Origin: UBA1547 sp035399865
Lineage (GTDB): Bacteria > Patescibacteriota > Saccharimonadia > Saccharimonadales > Saccharimonadaceae
Length of the DNA: 64,000 bases
NCBI GenBank assembly: GCA_035399865.1
Contig: DAOPJW010000003.1
Span: forward strand, 93,047-157,046
Direction of reading: 5' to 3'
The notes below the pieces were generated by a model. It had not been told where the DNA came from, made no database searches, and was given only the letters and a program-made list of their open reading frames with translations. Both the position numbers and the translations under genes were made by a program. Below are positions 60,445 through 64,000 of this stretch, in pieces; the first letter of the stretch is position 1, and every line of letters begins with the position of its first letter.

Positions 60445-62967
60445 ATGAAAGATGAAGAAAATACAACGATTGAGGAAAAAGATGTAATAATACCAACACA
60501 TTCACGTGTTGTAGAAGATAGAACAGTTGAAGATGTTATGGAAGATAGCTTCCTACGCTATTCAATGAGCGTGATTGTTGATCGTGCCTTGCCTGATGTT
60601 CGTGATGGTCTCAAGCCAGTTCATCGTCGAATTTTGTATTCAATGGGCGAACAAGGAATGCGTCCAGGCACGAAATTTACCAAATCGGCTCGTATAGTGG
60701 GAGATGTCATGGGAAAATATCATCCTCATGGAGATACTGCAATTTACGATTCAATGGTAAGGTTAGCCCAAGATTGGACTATGCGATATACCTTAGTCGA
60801 TGGTCAGGGAAACTTTGGTTCAATGGATGGTGATCCAGCTGCTGCTCAGCGTTATACTGAAGCTAGGTTAGATAAAGCTGGTAATGAACTTCTCGTTGAT
60901 TTAGATAAAAATACCGTAGACTTTCGCGATAACTATGATGGTTCAGAAACTGAACCTGTTGTACTTCCGGCAAAATTACCAAATCTATTATTAAATGGCC
61001 AGATAGGTATTGCTGTCGGTATGGCTACAAGTATTCCTCCACATAATCTCGGAGAATTAATCGATGCTTGTGTATTTATGATTGACAATTCAGAATCATT
61101 TACTTTGGATGACTTATTAAAATTCGTAAAAGGTCCTGATTTTCCAACGGGTGCAATAGTATATGGCGGATTGCCTATGAAGCAAGCTTATCAAACTGGT
61201 CGTGGCAGTGTAATCATCAGGGCTGTTGCTTCGATTGAAGAAACGAAGAAGGGTCGAAGCCAAATTATTGTCACGGAAATTCCATATGGAGTTAACAAGG
61301 CAACTTTAATTGAAAGAATTGCCGAGTTAGTAAAAGATAAAAAAATAATAACAATAAGCGATTTGCGTGATGAGAGTGCAAGAGGAGTTGTCCGCATTGT
61401 AATTGAACTCAAAAAAGATGCTTATCCAAAAAAAGTATTAAATCAACTTTATAAATTGACAGCACTTCAAACTAGCTATCATTACAACATGCTCGCTCTA
61501 GTTGATGGAATCCAACCCAAAATATTGGGGCTTGAGGAAATATTAGGTGAATATATCAAACATCGTCAGGTTGTAATAAGACGTCGTACTGAATTTGAAT
61601 TACAAAAAGCTAAAGAACGAGCACATATATTAGAAGGTTACAAAATTGCACTTGATCATATCGACGAGGTTATAAAAACTATACGAGCAAGTCAGACTTT
61701 TGAAGAAGCTGAAGAAGCTTTAATTAATAAATTCAAATTATCTTCTATTCAAGCGAAAGCTATTTTGGCCATGCAACTTAGACGTTTGACTGGTCTTGAA
61801 AGAGAATCTATTGAAAATGAATTAAAAGAATTAATAGAACTCATTTCCAAACTTGAAGTAATTTTGGGGGATGAAAAAGAAATTTTAAAGTTGATAAAAA
61901 ATGAGTTGATTGAAATGAAAAATAAATATAATGATAAAAGACGAAGCAAAATTATAAATCATGAGTTAGGAAAATTTAGCGACGAAGAACTAATTCCTGA
62001 AGAAGATAGTGTTATTATATTAACTTCCGAAAATTATATTAAGAGAACTCTTGTAAGTGAATATCATCGACAGAATCGAGGTGGTAAAGGTAAACGAGGC
62101 ATGTCAACAAAAGCTGAAGATGCTATTTACCAATTAGTTCCGGCCAGTTCTCACGACTATTTATTATTTTTTACGAATCGTGGTCGAATATTTAGATTGA
62201 AAGCATATGAAATACCAGCATCAAGTCTTGTAAATAAAGGGATTGCTGCAGTTAATTTACTTCAACTTCAGCCAGAAGAAAAAATAACTTCGATTATTCG
62301 TCATGAAAAAAATGCTAACGAAGACGGTTTTCTATTTATGGCAACCACTAAAGGCACAGTGAAGAAAACTCCATTTAAGGAATATGCTAATATTCGCACA
62401 AACGGACTTATTGCTATTAAATTAGATGATAAAGACGAATTGCGTTGGATTCAAAAAACAAATGGGGATAATGACGTCATTATATCTACATCTGCAGGTC
62501 AAGCGATAAGATTTAACGAAAAAGATGCACGTCCTATGGGTCGCTCTGCAAGAGGAGTTCGAGGTGTTAGGTTACGACCGAACGATCAAGTGGTCGGTAT
62601 GGATATTGTCGAGAATGACAATCAAAAACTATTGGTTATAAGTGAAAATGGCTATGGAAAAACTACTTTGGTATCAAATTTCCCATCTCACAAACGTGGA
62701 GGAGTTGGCATAAAAGTAGCTATAGTATCAAGTAAGACTGGTCCAATAGTCACCGTTCATTCGTTAATACCAGATACGAAAGAAATATTAGTTATTTCTA
62801 CGGTTGGTCAAGCAATCCGTGTTGGCTTAAAAGATATTCCTACTTTAGGAAGGACGACTCAAGGCGTAAGGATCATGAGGCTTAGTGAAGGTGATAAAGT
62901 AGCGTCAATAGGTTCAATTTCTGAACAAGATAAGGAAGACAAAGAAGATGAAGAAAATAAAGTATAA
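60445..62967 (+). CDS. gyrA: DNA gyrase subunit A
   Basis: Breakage-reunion subunit. RALPDVRDGLKPVHRRILYSM, GKYHPHGDTAIYDSMVRLAQ, catalytic Tyr137 in AAQRYTEARL, and a C-terminal pinwheel domain beginning after EEDSVIILTSENYIKR. The gyrase-box reads QNRGGKG (near residue 543; consensus QRRGGKG), so it is a gyrase rather than topoisomerase IV. 840 residues. Operon with gyrB; ends with an acidic tail. Confidence 0.96.
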   Translation: MKDEENTTIEEKDVIIPTHSRVVEDRTVEDVMEDSFLRYSMSVIVDRALPDVRDGLKPVHRRILYSMGEQGMRPGTKFTKSARIVGDVMGKYHPHGDTAIYDSMVRLAQDWTMRYTLVDGQGNFGSMDGDPAAAQRYTEARLDKAGNELLVDLDKNTVDFRDNYDGSETEPVVLPAKLPNLLLNGQIGIAVGMATSIPPHNLGELIDACVFMIDNSESFTLDDLLKFVKGPDFPTGAIVYGGLPMKQAYQTGRGSVIIRAVASIEETKKGRSQIIVTEIPYGVNKATLIERIAELVKDKKIITISDLRDESARGVVRIVIELKKDAYPKKVLNQLYKLTALQTSYHYNMLALVDGIQPKILGLEEILGEYIKHRQVVIRRRTEFELQKAKERAHILEGYKIALDHIDEVIKTIRASQTFEEAEEALINKFKLSSIQAKAILAMQLRRLTGLERESIENELKELIELISKLEVILGDEKEILKLIKNELIEMKNKYNDKRRSKIINHELGKFSDEELIPEEDSVIILTSENYIKRTLVSEYHRQNRGGKGKRGMSTKAEDAIYQLVPASSHDYLLFFTNRGRIFRLKAYEIPASSLVNKGIAAVNLLQLQPEEKITSIIRHEKNANEDGFLFMATTKGTVKKTPFKEYANIRTNGLIAIKLDDKDELRWIQKTNGDNDVIISTSAGQAIRFNEKDARPMGRSARGVRGVRLRPNDQVVGMDIVENDNQKLLVISENGYGKTTLVSNFPSHKRGGVGIKVAIVSSKTGPIVTVHSLIPDTKEILVISTVGQAIRVGLKDIPTLGRTTQGVRIMRLSEGDKVASIGSISEQDKEDKEDEENKV

Positions 62968-62968
62968 T
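62963..62968 (+). promoter_or_regulatory. -10 box inside the gyrA end, before the DUF212 gene
   Basis: TATAAT (62963-62968), 6 nt before ATG 62975; no SD. Overlaps the gyrA stop. Confidence 0.5.
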
Positions 62969-62974
62969 TAAGAC

Positions 62975-63412
62975 ATGCTAAAAGATATTTTTTCTCCATA
63001 TATATTTTCGATTGTATTAGCTTGGTTTGGTGCACATTTTATAAAATATATAATTGGTTTAACTAAGAATGAAAAAAGAGGATTATTTTCTCATTTGTTT
63101 TTGTCTGGCGGTATGCCAAGTTCACACAGTGCAACTACAGTAGCATTGATGGTAACAATCGGTCTTTATAATGGAGTTGAATCTGGAATTTTTGGGTTAG
63201 CTACTCTTTTTGCATTGATAGTAATGTATGATTCTATGAAAGTTCGTCGTTCGTCTGGCGAGCAAGGCACTGCGATTCATCAAATAATAAAAGAACAAAA
63301 AAGTAATATAAAACTACCTCGTGTTGCTAATGGACATACTCCAACAGAGGTAATTAGTGGCGCCTTGTTTGGTGCACTAGTTGGTTATGTAGTTTTTTTA
63401 GCAACAATATAA
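62975..63412 (+). CDS. DUF212 / divergent PAP2-family membrane protein
   Basis: 145 residues, three or four membrane helices. GGMPSSHSATTVALM carries the PAP2-like SSH signature and HTPTEVISGALFGALVG the second motif of the family (acid phosphatase/vanadium haloperoxidase-related, YuiD-like). Arg of the first PAP2 motif (KxxxxxxRP) is replaced, as usual in this subfamily. May act on lipid phosphates; unproven. Starts 7 nt after gyrA. Confidence 0.88.
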   Translation: MLKDIFSPYIFSIVLAWFGAHFIKYIIGLTKNEKRGLFSHLFLSGGMPSSHSATTVALMVTIGLYNGVESGIFGLATLFALIVMYDSMKVRRSSGEQGTAIHQIIKEQKSNIKLPRVANGHTPTEVISGALFGALVGYVVFLATI

Positions 63413-63425
63413 ACAGATATTACTA

Positions 63426-63455
63426 TTGACTAATACGGTAATTGTGCGTTATGAT
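63426..63455 (+). promoter_or_regulatory. Promoter of the rRNA operon
   Basis: -35 TTGACT (63426-63431), 18-nt spacer, -10 TATGAT (63450-63455); a leader of about 145 nt precedes the mature 16S. Confidence 0.65.
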
Positions 63456-63605
63456 TAGAAACAATCTGTTCGTTAAATCTATCTTTTAGAATTGGTTTAA
63501 TGAAGCAACGTGGAGTTGTGGCAGATAAATGAACTTTGACAATTTAGTCGTGCAAATCATCGTCAGTTTATTATGAGTATAATTGTATCGTTTTTCGATG
63601 CATTT

Positions 63606-64000
<395 letters not shown>

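Overview
The window looks like a chromosome segment of a member of the Candidate Phyla Radiation (Patescibacteria), most likely Candidatus Saccharibacteria (TM7). It is AT-rich. It has compact core genes, a complete type IV pilus locus, a conserved VirB6-like/TraG-like pair, an LPQTG surface protein and a CPR-like 16S rRNA 5' end. TGA acts as a stop codon (for example in ndk, pilM and pilO), so the recoded SR1 and Gracilibacteria lineages are excluded. The phylum call is inference from gene content and 16S; it was not tested by alignment.

Layout. 1-9.3 kb: rpsT, a degenerate DHH protein with truB, a VirB6-like membrane protein, then rpsO, a Nudix gene and pnp. 9.3-18.9 kb: a GLUG-repeat fragment, a uracil-DNA glycosylase that has lost its Fe-S cysteines, RNase J, ftsK, the rpsF-ssb-rpsR-efp-tlyA run and ychF. 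19.0-33.8 kb: a continuous surface/pilus region with a TPR protein, a large secreted protein, pilM-N-O, a small membrane protein, pilB-T-C, major pilin, prepilin peptidase and four minor pilin-like proteins. 33.8-42.5 kb: a Xer recombinase, ndk, four tRNAs, a bPH-domain protein, a foldase-like protein, queA-tgt and a glycosyltransferase pair. 42.6-51.1 kb: a T-box leader with thrS, miaA, a regulator, an MBL protein, rpmB, a site-2 protease, rnpB, infC-rpmI-rplT and comM. 51.2-52.8 kb: tmRNA, an AT-rich desert and an unidentified structured RNA. 52.8-64 kb: the TraG-like ATPase operon, the LPQTG protein, gyrB-gyrA, a DUF212 protein and the start of 16S rRNA.

Two themes stand out. First, many genes carry an extended -10 box only 5 to 10 nt before the start codon and lack a Shine-Dalgarno site, so leaderless transcription appears common. 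Second, the window is rich in structured RNA. It holds rnpB and tmRNA, a T-box whose UGGA bulge matches the UCCA end of a tRNA-Thr encoded 3 kb away, three RNA-like elements I cannot assign, and a paired-hairpin leader before pnp. Several proteins lack the metal-binding residues usual in their family (the UDG, PilB and the MBL protein).
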